Assembly (NCBI GenBank): GCA_903909415.1
Contig: CAIVVS010000353.1
Span: forward strand, 1-29,441
DNA from: an uncultured Pseudomonadota bacterium
GTDB lineage: Bacteria > Pseudomonadota > Gammaproteobacteria > Burkholderiales > SG8-39
Reading direction: 5' to 3'
DNA length: 29,441 nt
This document shows, one piece after another, positions 1 to 8,362 of this stretch (its first letter is position 1; every line of letters starts with the position of its first letter). Under the pieces are notes generated by a model, which worked only from the letters and a program-made list of their open reading frames with translations, had not been told where the DNA came from and made no database searches. The translations under genes were made by a program, and so were the position numbers.

Positions 1-2562
1 CAGCGCCTCGCCGCGCAGGCCGACGAGGCCGCCGCGCGCGGGCAGTACCAGGAGGCCGAGTCCATCCAGAGCCGGGTGGTCGCCATCCACGAGCGCACCG
101 CCGGGGCGGAGAGCCCGCTCACCGCGACCAGCCTGTCTAACCTGGGCAACGTGCTCTACGTGCAGGGCAAGTTCGCCGACGCCGAGCGCGTGCACCGGCG
201 CGTGCTGGGCCTGCGCGAGAAGGTGCTTGGGCGCGAGCATCCCGACACCGCCACCAGCCTGAACAACCTGGCCAACGTGCTGCTGGAGCAGGGCAAGGAG
301 GAGGAACTCTCGCCCTCCGAGCAGCGCGCGAGGGCGCGGCGCGACCTGCGCTATTTCAACGAGACCGAGGAACTCTACCGGCGCGCGATGGCGATCCAGG
401 AAAAGTCCCTGGGACCTGACCACCCGTCGCTGGCCAACACCCTGAACAACCTGGGCGCGCTGCTGGACCAGCGCGGGCGCAGCGCCGATGCCGAGGTGAT
501 GCAGCGCCGCGCGCTCGCCATACTGGAGAAGTCGGTCGGCCCGCTGCATCCGGACACCGCCGCCTCGCTCACCTCGCTCTCGGTGTCGCTGGACCGCCAG
601 GGCAAGATCGTCGAGGCGGAGCAGACCTACGCGCGCGCCGTCGAGACCGCGCGCAACGGCGGCAACCCGCGGGTGCTGCTGCTCAACGCCAGCCGGCTGG
701 GGTTCTCGCTGGCCAAGCGCGGGCGCTACCGCGAGGCGCTGCCCTACTACCGCGAGGCGGTGGAGGCGCTGGACTTCCTGTACGTGCGCACCCGCGGCCT
801 GTCGGACGAAACGCGCGCCGCCTTCCTCGGCCAGTATTCGAACATCTACCTCGAGACCATCAAGGTGCTGCTGCAGCTGCACCGCGTCGCGCCGCAGCAG
901 GGCTTCGACCGGCAGGTGCTGGAGATCGCCTCGCGCAACCAGTCGCGCGTGTTCACGGAAATGATGCGCCAGTCGGACGTGGCGCGGTTCTCCGGCGACC
1001 CGGAGTTCCTCAAGCTGCGCGGCAGCCGCGACGCGCTGCAGTCGCGCATCGACGCGGTGCGCCAGACCCTGGTGACCATCCCGTCCTCGCAGACCAACGC
1101 CGAGGGGCGCCGCAAGGAGCTCTCGGCGGTGCTGGAGGCGACCAACAAGTCCTACGCTGCCGTCGAGGACGAGCTGTGGAAGAAGTTCCCGCGCTTCATG
1201 GAGCTGACCAGCCCGCGGCCGGTCACGGTGGAGGACCTGCAGAAGAAGCTGCTGCGCCCAGGCGAGGCGGTGCTGGCCTACGTGCTGCTGCCCAACGAGA
1301 CGGTGGCGTTCGCGGTGACGCAGGAGCGCCTGCGCATGGTGGTGTCCAGCGTCAAGCGCGACGACATTGCGCGGCGCATCCACGGCGTGCGCCGCGCCAT
1401 CGACAAGGTCACCGGCGGGGAGTCGGTGCTGTTCCTGCGCGACATCGACCCGGCGGTGCTTTACTCGCTGTACCGCGACCTGGTCGCGCCGCTGGTGGCC
1501 GAGCTGGCCGGCAAGGACAAGGTGATCCTGGTCGGCGACGGGCCGCTGCACACCCTTCCGTTCGAGATGATGGTGAGCCGCTGGGGCACGCCCGAGCAGC
1601 AGGCATTCCGCACCGCGCGCCAGGCGGCCAACGGCGCGCAGGCCACACCCTTCCTGTCCGAGTACGCCACGCTGGAGTACCTCGGAAAATCGATGCGCTT
1701 CGCCTACCTGCCCAGCCTCTCGGCGCTGACCTCGCAGCGCCTCTACCCCAAGGCCGAGGTGCGCCGCTCGCGCGAGCTGGTGGCCTTCGCCGACCCGGTG
1801 TTCGAGGGCAAGGCGCTGTCGCCGGCGACGCGCAACTTCCTCGACGCGCTCGGCTCCTCGGTGCCGCGGCTGCGCGACGGCACGCCGGACATCCCGCGCC
1901 TGAAGGAAACCGCCGACGAGGCGCGCGAGATCGCCGGCATCATCGGCGGCACCAACGCGCTGTTCATCGGCGAGCAGGCGCAGGAGAAGCGGGCCAAGGC
2001 GGGCGAGCTGAAGGACGCGCGCTACGTGCTGTTCGCCACCCACGGCTTCCTCGGCGGGGATTACCTCGGCGCGGGCGATGCGCCGGCCGAGGGCGGCGCG
2101 CCCGCGCCGCTCACCGCCGCGCAGCGCGCGCAGAAGGCGCTGGCCCAGCCGGCGCTGGCGCTGACCCTCGTCGGCGACCTGGCCGGCGAGGACGGCATGC
2201 TGACCATGAAGGAAGTGATCGAGGACCTGGAGCTGAACGCCGACATGGTGGCGCTGTCGGCCTGCAACACCGCGGGGGAGACCGCGCAGGCCAACAACGG
2301 CGAGGGCTTTGCCGGACTGACGCGCGCCTTCATGTACGCCGGGGCCAAGAGCCTGCTGGTGTCGCACTGGTCGGTGGACAGCCTGTCCACCCAGGCGCTG
2401 ATGACGGCGACCTTCCGCAACCTGAAGTCGGGGACCGGGACGCTGGCCTCGCTGTCGGACGCCCAGCGTTCGCTGGTGGGCGGCGGCTACAGCAGCGGCC
2501 AGTACCATTTCTCGCGCGCCAATCCGTTCTTCTGGGCGCCTTTCGTGTTCGTCGGTGACTGA
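1..2562 (+). CDS. TPR-CHAT caspase-like protease (5' partial)
   Basis: The reading frame is open from base 1, so the true start lies upstream; an internal GTG at 76 is not needed as a start. The N-terminal part carries kinesin-light-chain-type TPRs of about 42 residues (recurring EKxLGxxHPxTAxSLxxL). A helical linker follows, then a CHAT domain over the last ~400 residues. The CHAT catalytic dyad is visible: His in ATHGF (codon at 2041) and Cys in LSACNT (codon at 2263). CHAT proteins are caspase-fold cysteine peptidases, and TPRs usually bind a partner or substrate. The stop lies 11 nt before the adenylate cyclase gene, so the two are probably co-transcribed. No signal peptide can be judged because the start is missing. 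Family assignment is firm; the substrate is unknown. Confidence 0.9.
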   Translation, partial: QRLAAQADEAAARGQYQEAESIQSRVVAIHERTAGAESPLTATSLSNLGNVLYVQGKFADAERVHRRVLGLREKVLGREHPDTATSLNNLANVLLEQGKEEELSPSEQRARARRDLRYFNETEELYRRAMAIQEKSLGPDHPSLANTLNNLGALLDQRGRSADAEVMQRRALAILEKSVGPLHPDTAASLTSLSVSLDRQGKIVEAEQTYARAVETARNGGNPRVLLLNASRLGFSLAKRGRYREALPYYREAVEALDFLYVRTRGLSDETRAAFLGQYSNIYLETIKVLLQLHRVAPQQGFDRQVLEIASRNQSRVFTEMMRQSDVARFSGDPEFLKLRGSRDALQSRIDAVRQTLVTIPSSQTNAEGRRKELSAVLEATNKSYAAVEDELWKKFPRFMELTSPRPVTVEDLQKKLLRPGEAVLAYVLLPNETVAFAVTQERLRMVVSSVKRDDIARRIHGVRRAIDKVTGGESVLFLRDIDPAVLYSLYRDLVAPLVAELAGKDKVILVGDGPLHTLPFEMMVSRWGTPEQQAFRTARQAANGAQATPFLSEYATLEYLGKSMRFAYLPSLSALTSQRLYPKAEVRRSRELVAFADPVFEGKALSPATRNFLDALGSSVPRLRDGTPDIPRLKETADEAREIAGIIGGTNALFIGEQAQEKRAKAGELKDARYVLFATHGFLGGDYLGAGDAPAEGGAPAPLTAAQRAQKALAQPALALTLVGDLAGEDGMLTMKEVIEDLELNADMVALSACNTAGETAQANNGEGFAGLTRAFMYAGAKSLLVSHWSVDSLSTQALMTATFRNLKSGTGTLASLSDAQRSLVGGGYSSGQYHFSRANPFFWAPFVFVGD

Positions 2563-2573
2563 GCGGGGCCGCA

Positions 2574-4496
2574 TTGTTCAAATCGTTGTCGGGTAGCAAG
2601 GCCGTTCGCTGGCTGATCGTGGTCGCGGTGGCGATGGTGGTGACCTTCAGCCTGGAGCGCGCCGGCTGGGTGCGCTCGCTGGAGCAGGTGTACTACGACT
2701 ACTGGCACCAGTTCGCCGGCAAGCGCCGCGACGCCGAGCACGCCGCGGTGATCGCGATCGACGACGAGACGCTGCTGCTGCTCAAGGACGACCCGCTGGC
2801 GTTCTGGGCACCCTACTGGGCGCAGGCCATGGAGACCGCGCGCGCCGCGGGCCTGAAGTCGATGGGCCTGGACTTCATCTATACGGTGAGCGCGGAGTCT
2901 TGGCTGAAGAAGCTCAACCTGCCCGACAGCGAGATCAGCCGCAACTACGACTCGCCGCTGCGCGCGCAGCTGGCCACCGGCACCGTGGTGCTCATCTCGC
3001 ACGTGGTCGAGAACGCCAAGGGCGAGAGCGAACTGCTCACGCCGCCGGCGGACCAGCTGTTCCTGCTGCCGCGCCAGCTGGGCGACACCGGCATCGCCAA
3101 CCTGCAGCCCGACCCGGACAAGCTGGTGCGCCATTTCTTCCCGGTGTTCATCCCCGACCACCCGTCGGGCATCGCCTTCGGCACCCAGCTGGCGATACGC
3201 AGCGCGGGGCTCGACCCGGCCGCGCCCACCTGGCAGCTGGGCGGACAGGAGCTCACGCGGGCGTTCGAGATGCGGCGCATCGGCTACGTCGGGCCGCCCG
3301 GGACCATCCTGACCGTGTCCATGTCCAAGCTGCTCAAGCCCGACGCGCTCGCCGACCCGCAGGTGCAGGCGCTGAAGGGCCGCGTGGCGGTGATCGCGGC
3401 CAACAACGCGGGGACGTCCGACCGCCACTTCACGCCTTACTCGCGCGCCGCGCTCGGCAAGGAAGCCGACCAGATGATAGGCGGGGAGATCCACGCCAAC
3501 ATCATCGAGACCCTGTTGTCGGGGCGCTACCCCCGCTCGCTGCCGCTGGGCATCGAGTGGGTGTACGTGACCCTGTGGGTCGCGCTGGGCGCGCTGCTGT
3601 TCCTGCGCCTGCACCCGGCCTGGGGCGCGGTCGCCGGCGTGGGCATTTCCGTGCTGGTGCTGCCGGCGGCCTACCTCGCCTTCCTGCAGGACTGGGTGCT
3701 GCCGGCGGGCAGCGTGCAGGTGGGCCTCGCCGCGGCCTTCCTCGGCAGCATCGCGCAGCGCCTCACCGGCGAGGAGCGCGAGCGCGCGCGCATGAAGCGC
3801 ATGTTCGGCAGCTACGTGTCCGACGAGGTGGTGGACATGATGCTGGCCGAGGGCCGCAAGCTCGACCTGGGTGGCGAGACCATACGCGTCACGGTGCTGT
3901 TCTCCGACATCCGCAACTTCACCACCATCTCCGAGAAGCTCAAGGCGCACGAGGTGGTGGAGATGCTCAACGAGTACTTCTCGCGCGTCACCGCGCCCAT
4001 CCTCGAGCAGCGCGGCAACGTCAACAAGTACATCGGCGACGCGGTGATGGCGATCTTCGGCTCGCCGGTGTCCTACCCGGACCACGCGCGCCGCGGGCTG
4101 ATCGCGGCCATCCGCATGGCGGAGGAAGCGCACGGCTTCCGCAAGTGGATGGAAGACCGATTCCCCGACCGCGGCCTGCCGCCCTTCGGCATCGGCATCG
4201 GCCTGCACACCGGCGAGTGCGTGGTCGGCAACATCGGCTCGGTCAAGCGCATCGAGTTCACCGCCATCGGCGACACGGTGAACGCGGCCTCGCGCCTGGA
4301 GGGCGTGACCAAGGAAATGGGCTGCGTGCTGGTGGCCAGTCGCACCACGGTCAGCGAAGCCGGGGACGACATCGTTACCGGCAAGGTGGAGACGGTGAAG
4401 GTGAAGGGCCGTGACGAGCCGATCGAGACCCTGGAGGTGCTGGGAATCGGCACGGCCGGGGGCAGCGGCGCCTCGGGCGGCCCGGCCTCGGCCTGA
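2574..4496 (+). CDS. CHASE2-domain class III adenylate cyclase
   Basis: This membrane receptor cyclase should make cAMP from ATP. The order is: one N-terminal membrane segment (about residues 12-29), an extracytoplasmic CHASE2 sensor (about 35-315), three closely spaced membrane segments (about 322-395), then a cytoplasmic class III cyclase domain (about 435-620). The metal-binding aspartates are D445 (FSDIRNFT) and D489 (YIGDAVMAIFG). K485 and D567 are the adenine-specifying pair, and N570 and R574 are the transition-state residues, so all catalytic positions are present and adenylate rather than guanylate specificity is expected. The start is a TTG at 2574 placed 11 nt after the CHAT gene stop; a later GTG or ATG within the first membrane segment would damage the topology. 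The ligand of the sensor is unknown. Confidence 0.9.
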   Translation: MFKSLSGSKAVRWLIVVAVAMVVTFSLERAGWVRSLEQVYYDYWHQFAGKRRDAEHAAVIAIDDETLLLLKDDPLAFWAPYWAQAMETARAAGLKSMGLDFIYTVSAESWLKKLNLPDSEISRNYDSPLRAQLATGTVVLISHVVENAKGESELLTPPADQLFLLPRQLGDTGIANLQPDPDKLVRHFFPVFIPDHPSGIAFGTQLAIRSAGLDPAAPTWQLGGQELTRAFEMRRIGYVGPPGTILTVSMSKLLKPDALADPQVQALKGRVAVIAANNAGTSDRHFTPYSRAALGKEADQMIGGEIHANIIETLLSGRYPRSLPLGIEWVYVTLWVALGALLFLRLHPAWGAVAGVGISVLVLPAAYLAFLQDWVLPAGSVQVGLAAAFLGSIAQRLTGEERERARMKRMFGSYVSDEVVDMMLAEGRKLDLGGETIRVTVLFSDIRNFTTISEKLKAHEVVEMLNEYFSRVTAPILEQRGNVNKYIGDAVMAIFGSPVSYPDHARRGLIAAIRMAEEAHGFRKWMEDRFPDRGLPPFGIGIGLHTGECVVGNIGSVKRIEFTAIGDTVNAASRLEGVTKEMGCVLVASRTTVSEAGDDIVTGKVETVKVKGRDEPIETLEVLGIGTAGGSGASGGPASA

Positions 4497-4600
4497 TCCC
4501 CGACGATGGCCGGTCCGGTCGGGTGGCGGCACGGGCAGGGGCATGGAACTTGCGCATTGATCCGGGGCCTGGTCCCGGGTGACACAGGAGGGCGGTAAAA

Positions 4601-5320
4601 ATGTTGAATAAAAACAGTCACTTAATTGATTTTTCTGGCTTTTTTGCGATGCGCAGGCTGGGCCTGTCGCTGCTGGCCGCCGTCATGATTGCGTCAGGGT
4701 TTGCCGCACAGCGCGCCCATGCCCAAGCAGCCGACGCCGGCCTGGTGAACCTGGTCAGCGGGGACGTCATGTTCCAGGGCGAGACCGGCTCGGCCAGCAA
4801 GGCGCTGGCCTACATGAAGGTGCGCCAGGGCGACCGCTTCACGCTGCCGGCCGGCGCGAGCCTCAGGCTGACCTGGTTTGCGGGCGGGCGCCAGGAGACC
4901 TGGAAGGGCCCGGCGGGCTTGCGCGTCGGCGCGGCGCTGGGTGAACGCCTGAGCGGCAGCGCGCCCGAGGTGGCGATCCTGCCGGCGACCGTGCCGCAGA
5001 AGATGGCCAAGATCCCCGACCTCATGCAGTCGGCGCGACTGGGCGGGGTGACGGTGCGCGGCGGCCTGTCGCGGCCCGCGTCCTCGCTCAGCGCCACGGC
5101 CAAGGCCGAGATCCAGGCGGCGCAGGACAACTACCGCCAGATGCGCGCGCAGTCCGACGAGGGCGACGTGACGCCCGAGCTGTTCCTGCTGTCGGTGCTG
5201 CAGGACCACGGCCAGTTCGACGACATGCGCGCCACCATCGACGAGATGAAGCGCCGCGCACCGGGCAATGCCGACGTGCGCCAGGTCGCGGGCTGGCTCG
5301 AGTCGAGGATGAGCAAATGA
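4601..5320 (+). CDS. exported FecR-like protein, copy A
   Basis: The product is 239 residues with an N-terminal extension (1-16), a signal peptide (about 17-41, ending AHA-Q) and a periplasmic part. Residues 45-110 resemble the beta-rich FecR-type core (a GDV strand, VRQGDRFTLPAGA, and GGRQETWKGPA); this is a fold-level inference. A C-terminal helical part carries TPELFLLSVLQDH. ATG 4601 is chosen because a strong AGGAGG stands 9 nt upstream, whereas the in-frame ATG at 4649, directly before the signal peptide, has no ribosome site. The first 48 nt are about 29% GC with rare TTA, ATT and AAA codons, unlike the rest. It follows the cyclase by 104 nt, and its paralogue lies 156 nt downstream. 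Its role is unknown; the context suggests a periplasmic partner of the CHASE2 cyclase. Confidence 0.75.
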   Translation: MLNKNSHLIDFSGFFAMRRLGLSLLAAVMIASGFAAQRAHAQAADAGLVNLVSGDVMFQGETGSASKALAYMKVRQGDRFTLPAGASLRLTWFAGGRQETWKGPAGLRVGAALGERLSGSAPEVAILPATVPQKMAKIPDLMQSARLGGVTVRGGLSRPASSLSATAKAEIQAAQDNYRQMRAQSDEGDVTPELFLLSVLQDHGQFDDMRATIDEMKRRAPGNADVRQVAGWLESRMSK

Positions 5321-5349
5321 GGCGCGCCGCAGCGCCTTCCGCCACGGCG

Positions 5350-5387
5350 ATGGCCCGGCAATGCGCATTGCGTCACATTCGGGCCAT
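5350..5387 (+). other. nested hairpin in the gap between the FecR-like genes
   Basis: Arms ATGGCCCG (5350-5357) and CGGGCCAT (5380-5387) pair perfectly over 8 bp. They enclose the 14-bp palindrome GCAATGCGCATTGC (5358-5371) plus an unpaired GTCACATT. It could terminate copy A without a U-tract, or the palindrome could be a dimeric protein site. No function can be assigned. Confidence 0.4.
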
Positions 5388-5414
5388 AAGGTCCGGAATC
5401 CGCGTGATAAATTC

Positions 5415-5455
5415 CCTGTCCCCGATGGCGGGACAGGCCTATCGTCCACCCATCG
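5415..5455 (+). promoter_or_regulatory. leader with two competing stem-loops
   Basis: CCTGTCCC (5415-5422) pairs with GGGACAGG (5430-5437) around a 7-nt loop. CGATGG (5423-5428), which forms most of that loop, is complementary to CCATCG (5450-5455), just before the ribosome site of copy B. The two helices cannot both form in full. This may be an RNA switch or may be chance; only the complementarity is seen. Confidence 0.3.
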
Positions 5456-5476
5456 ATCATTCGGGAGCAGACACAG

Positions 5477-6139
5477 ATGACCATCCTTAAATCCATGCTT
5501 GCCGCCGCCGTCACCGGCGCGGCGATGCTCTCCGGCAGCGTGTTCGCCCAAGGCCAGGACGTCGGCCTGGTCAACCTGCTGGCCGGGGACGTGAACTACC
5601 AGAGCGGCTCGGCCGCGGCGACCAAGGCGCAGGCCTTCATGAAGGTGCGCCAGGGCGACGCCTTCACGGTGCCTGCGGGCGCGCAGATCCGCCTGGTGTA
5701 CTTCCAGGGCGGCCGCCAGGAAACCTGGAAGGGCCCGGCGAACTTCAAGGCCGGCGCGCAGGCCAGCGAAGGCGGCCAGCCGTCGGAAGTCGCGACCCTG
5801 CCGTCCTCGGTGCCGCAGAAGATCGCGCAGGTGCCGGAACTGATCCAGATCGCCAAGCTGGGACGCTCGGGCGGTGTGCAGGTGCGCGGCGGCGGCAAGG
5901 CCCCGAGGCTGACGGCCGAGCAGCAGGCGGAGGTCGCCCAGGCAAAAAAGACGTATTCGCAGATGCGTGGGTCGGCCCCGGCCGATGACATCACGCCCGA
6001 GCTCTACCTCTACAGCGTGCTGCAGGACCACCTGCTGTACCAGGACATGAAGCCGGTCGTGGACGAAATGGCCAAGCGCCAGCCGCAGAGCACCGACGTC
6101 CAGGAGCTGGTGGCCTGGGTCAAGAGCAAGACGCAGTAA
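5477..6139 (+). CDS. exported FecR-like protein, copy B
   Basis: The product is 220 residues. A signal peptide (1-24, ending VFA-Q) leads to a mature part that parallels copy A block by block: LVNLLAGDV, MKVRQGD, GGRQETWKGPA (79-88), VPQKIAQVPEL, and TPELYLYSVLQDH (173-185). The start ATG 5477 follows GGGAG about 10 nt upstream. The shared blocks show tandem gene duplication followed by divergence. The N-terminal core again resembles the FecR periplasmic domain (inference). No TonB box, lipobox or membrane anchor is visible, so it is probably soluble in the periplasm. A copy of its last 12 codons reappears 98 bp downstream. Function unknown; position suggests service to the upstream CHASE2 cyclase or CHAT protein. 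Confidence 0.75.
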   Translation: MTILKSMLAAAVTGAAMLSGSVFAQGQDVGLVNLLAGDVNYQSGSAAATKAQAFMKVRQGDAFTVPAGAQIRLVYFQGGRQETWKGPANFKAGAQASEGGQPSEVATLPSSVPQKIAQVPELIQIAKLGRSGGVQVRGGGKAPRLTAEQQAEVAQAKKTYSQMRGSAPADDITPELYLYSVLQDHLLYQDMKPVVDEMAKRQPQSTDVQELVAWVKSKTQ

Positions 6140-6165
6140 GTAGCCCAAGCTGACTTGGGGAATCT

Positions 6166-6188
6166 ACAAGGGGGCAATGCCCCCTTGT
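6166..6188 (+). terminator. hairpin terminator after FecR-like copy B
   Basis: A perfect 10-bp stem, ACAAGGGGGC / GCCCCCTTGT, with loop AAT lies 27 nt after the copy B stop codon and is followed by TCGTTT. The stem is strong but the U-tract is short. It is probably the natural terminator of the copy B gene. Confidence 0.75.
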
Positions 6189-6198
6189 TCGTTTGGAA

Positions 6199-6237
6199 CA
6201 GGAGCTGGTGGCCTGGGTGAAGAGCAAGACCCAGTAA
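6199..6237 (+). pseudogene. 3' relic of a third FecR-like gene copy
   Basis: The last 12 codons of copy B plus stop (QELVAWVKSKTQ) recur here; 38 of 40 bases over 6199-6238 match 6101-6140. Both differences are synonymous third-position C/G changes (Val and Thr codons). A few bases upstream of the match the sequence is unrelated and contains the first terminator. The simplest reading is the surviving tail of a further tandem copy whose body was deleted. It has its own downstream terminator, as a real gene would. Confidence 0.7.
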
Positions 6238-6257
6238 GCACTGGTTACGCAAAAGAC

Positions 6258-6279
6258 AACGGGGCCTTCGGGCCCCGTT
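6258..6279. terminator. hairpin terminator between convergent genes
   Basis: AACGGGGCC (6258-6266) pairs with GGCCCCGTT (6271-6279) around a stable TTCG tetraloop. The AA/TT ends give short U-runs in both directions. It lies between the rightward FecR-like locus and the leftward M48 gene (stop at 6315), so it probably works in both orientations. Confidence 0.75.
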
Positions 6280-6314
6280 TCCATTGGTGCGACGGACGTC
6301 CTGCGGCGGGTGCC

Positions 6315-8309
6315 TTACGCGGCCTTGTCCAGCGCCGCAGCATCCAGCTGCTGGGGCACCGGGCTGTCCAGCGCGGCGCACAGAGCCCGCAGCAGGTCGG
6401 CTTCGGTGGGGCGCAGTTCGCCGTCGGCCATCACGCATTCCAGGCAGGCCTTGATCACGCGCGGTTTCTGCATCGGCGGCAGCTGGTTCAGCCTGACCAT
6501 GGCCTCGCGCACCGCGGGCAGCTTCACGTCGGCGCGCGGCAGCACCGGCACCGTTCCCGGGAAGGCCAGCGGCGCGTAGCCCTTCTGGAAGGCGTCGCCG
6601 GGCGCAACCGCATTGTCGGCATAGGCCAGCAGCGACAGGATGATGCGGCACTCGCCGGCCAGCACGGACAAGGTCGTGTAGTGGCGCTGGCTCGCGGCGT
6701 CGCGCGGCGCGGCCAGGCGCCGCTCCAGCACGGTGATCAACGCGAACTCGGCCAGGCTCATCTTGCCGTCGGCCGCAGCCAGCTGCGATGCACGCTCCAG
6801 GAAGGTCTTGCGCGAATCGGGCCCCATCTGCTTGAGTGCCGGCGCGGCCAGGTCCAGCATCGCCAGGCGCACGCCCGCGCCCAGGCCCGGGGCGGACAGC
6901 ACTTCAGCGAGTGCCTCGACCGCCGGGGCGCGCTCCGCGCCTATCCGTTCCAGCTGCGCCTGCCGGCCCGGGGTGCCCGGCGCCTCCAGCAGCAGCGCGT
7001 ACGAAAGCGCGACCGCGCCATTGGTGTTGGCGATGGCCTCGCGCAGCAGCGGTGGCAGGGCGGCGCGCAACTGCACCGCGTGGTCCAGTTGTGCCGCCCC
7101 GGGGTTGCCGATCGCACCCATCATGCCCACGCCGGCGTTGCTCCAGCTGGCGGCTGCCGGGGCGGACATCGCGCCGCCTGCGGCAAGCGCGCCGTGGCCC
7201 CAGGCGTTGTCGGCGGCCGCGCCGCCCGCTGTACCGGACCGCGGCGCGTCCCTGTCCTCGGGCTCCTCGTCGGCCACCAGCTTGACGAAGGGCATGGGGC
7301 GCCCGCCGTAGACCAGCGAGATGCGCTCCTCCAGCGGCGGGTGGGTGGCCATCAGGCTGGCGAACCAGCCGCGCGTGCCGCTGGCGAAGAACATGTGGGC
7401 GAACTGGCTGGCGTGCGGGTCCTCAAGCTCCGAGCGGCCGCTGGCCCCGCCGATCTTGCGCAGAGCCATGCCGATGCCCTCGGGATTGCGCGTGAACTGC
7501 ACCGCCGAGGCGTCGGCGAGGAACTCGCGCTGGCGCGACACCGCAGACTGGATCAGGTTGCCGAAGAACACGCCCAGGTAGCCCAGGACGTAGAGCGCAA
7601 GTCCCGCCAGGAAGACCGCCAGCACCAGGTTGCTCTTGGAGTCGCGCGAACGGCCGCGGCTGTTGCGCGTCAGGTCCATCAGCAGGTCGCCCAGCAACGC
7701 GATCACCAGCAGCCCGTTGAGCAGGCCGATCAGCTTGATGTTCAGGCGCATGTCGCCGTTGAGCACGTGGCTGAACTCGTGCGCGATCACGCCCTGCAGC
7801 TCGTCGCGCTTGAGCTGGCGCATGGTGCCGGTGGTCACGGCGATGGCGGCATCGTCCGGGCTCCAGCCGGCGGCGAATGCATTGATGCCGCCCTCGCGGT
7901 CGAGCACGTAGACCGCCGGCACCGGCACGCCGGCCGCCAGCGACATCTCCTCGACGATGTTCAGCAGCCGCCGCTCGTAGCGGTCGCGCGTGTCGCCGGC
8001 GATCCTGCGCCCGCCCACCAGCTGCGCGACCTTCTCGCCGCCGTCGGCCAGCTCGTACATGCGGTACACCGAGGCGATGGCGATGGTGGCCAGCCCGACG
8101 CCGCCGGCACCCAGGTAGATCCCCCAGGGAACGTAGAGGAAGGCGCGGATGCCGGTCTTGGCCCAGATGGACTGGTGGCCGGCATAGATCCAGAACGCAC
8201 CCGCCACCAGCGCGATGCAGGCGACGATCGCCGCCACCGCGATCACGTAGAGCACGACCAGCCAGCGGCTGGCCTTGCGGGCGCGTTCCTGGTGGGTGAA
8301 GAAATCCAT
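6315..8309 (-). CDS. M48 zinc metalloprotease with TerB-like C-terminal part
   Basis: This is a 664-residue integral membrane peptidase of the HtpX/Ste24 type. It has membrane segments at about 15-40 and 57-81, the zinc site HEFSH at 177-181 with third ligand E262 (SRQREFLADA), and further hydrophobic segments at about 195-213 and 228-252. The normal HtpX length is about 290 residues; here roughly 330 more follow. These include an Ala/Gly-rich linker (350-400) and two ADGxxxxxE motifs (513-521 and 628-636) like those of TerB-family helical domains (inference from motif). The gene starts 53 nt after lemA, and no clear ribosome site is seen before ATG 8309. LemA-M48 pairs are common and are thought to act together in membrane protein quality control. 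Confidence 0.9.
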   Translation of the reverse strand: MDFFTHQERARKASRWLVVLYVIAVAAIVACIALVAGAFWIYAGHQSIWAKTGIRAFLYVPWGIYLGAGGVGLATIAIASVYRMYELADGGEKVAQLVGGRRIAGDTRDRYERRLLNIVEEMSLAAGVPVPAVYVLDREGGINAFAAGWSPDDAAIAVTTGTMRQLKRDELQGVIAHEFSHVLNGDMRLNIKLIGLLNGLLVIALLGDLLMDLTRNSRGRSRDSKSNLVLAVFLAGLALYVLGYLGVFFGNLIQSAVSRQREFLADASAVQFTRNPEGIGMALRKIGGASGRSELEDPHASQFAHMFFASGTRGWFASLMATHPPLEERISLVYGGRPMPFVKLVADEEPEDRDAPRSGTAGGAAADNAWGHGALAAGGAMSAPAAASWSNAGVGMMGAIGNPGAAQLDHAVQLRAALPPLLREAIANTNGAVALSYALLLEAPGTPGRQAQLERIGAERAPAVEALAEVLSAPGLGAGVRLAMLDLAAPALKQMGPDSRKTFLERASQLAAADGKMSLAEFALITVLERRLAAPRDAASQRHYTTLSVLAGECRIILSLLAYADNAVAPGDAFQKGYAPLAFPGTVPVLPRADVKLPAVREAMVRLNQLPPMQKPRVIKACLECVMADGELRPTEADLLRALCAALDSPVPQQLDAAALDKAA

Positions 8310-8362
8310 GGCGGCGGGGCTGCGCGGGCCCCGGCGGGGGCGCCGCGCTCAGGCCGGGCTGC

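Noticed and set aside
4563..4580. A CCGGG/CCCGG stem-loop before FecR-like copy A as terminator of the cyclase gene.
   Set aside because: The stem is only 5 bp, there is no U-tract, and such matches are frequent at this GC content.
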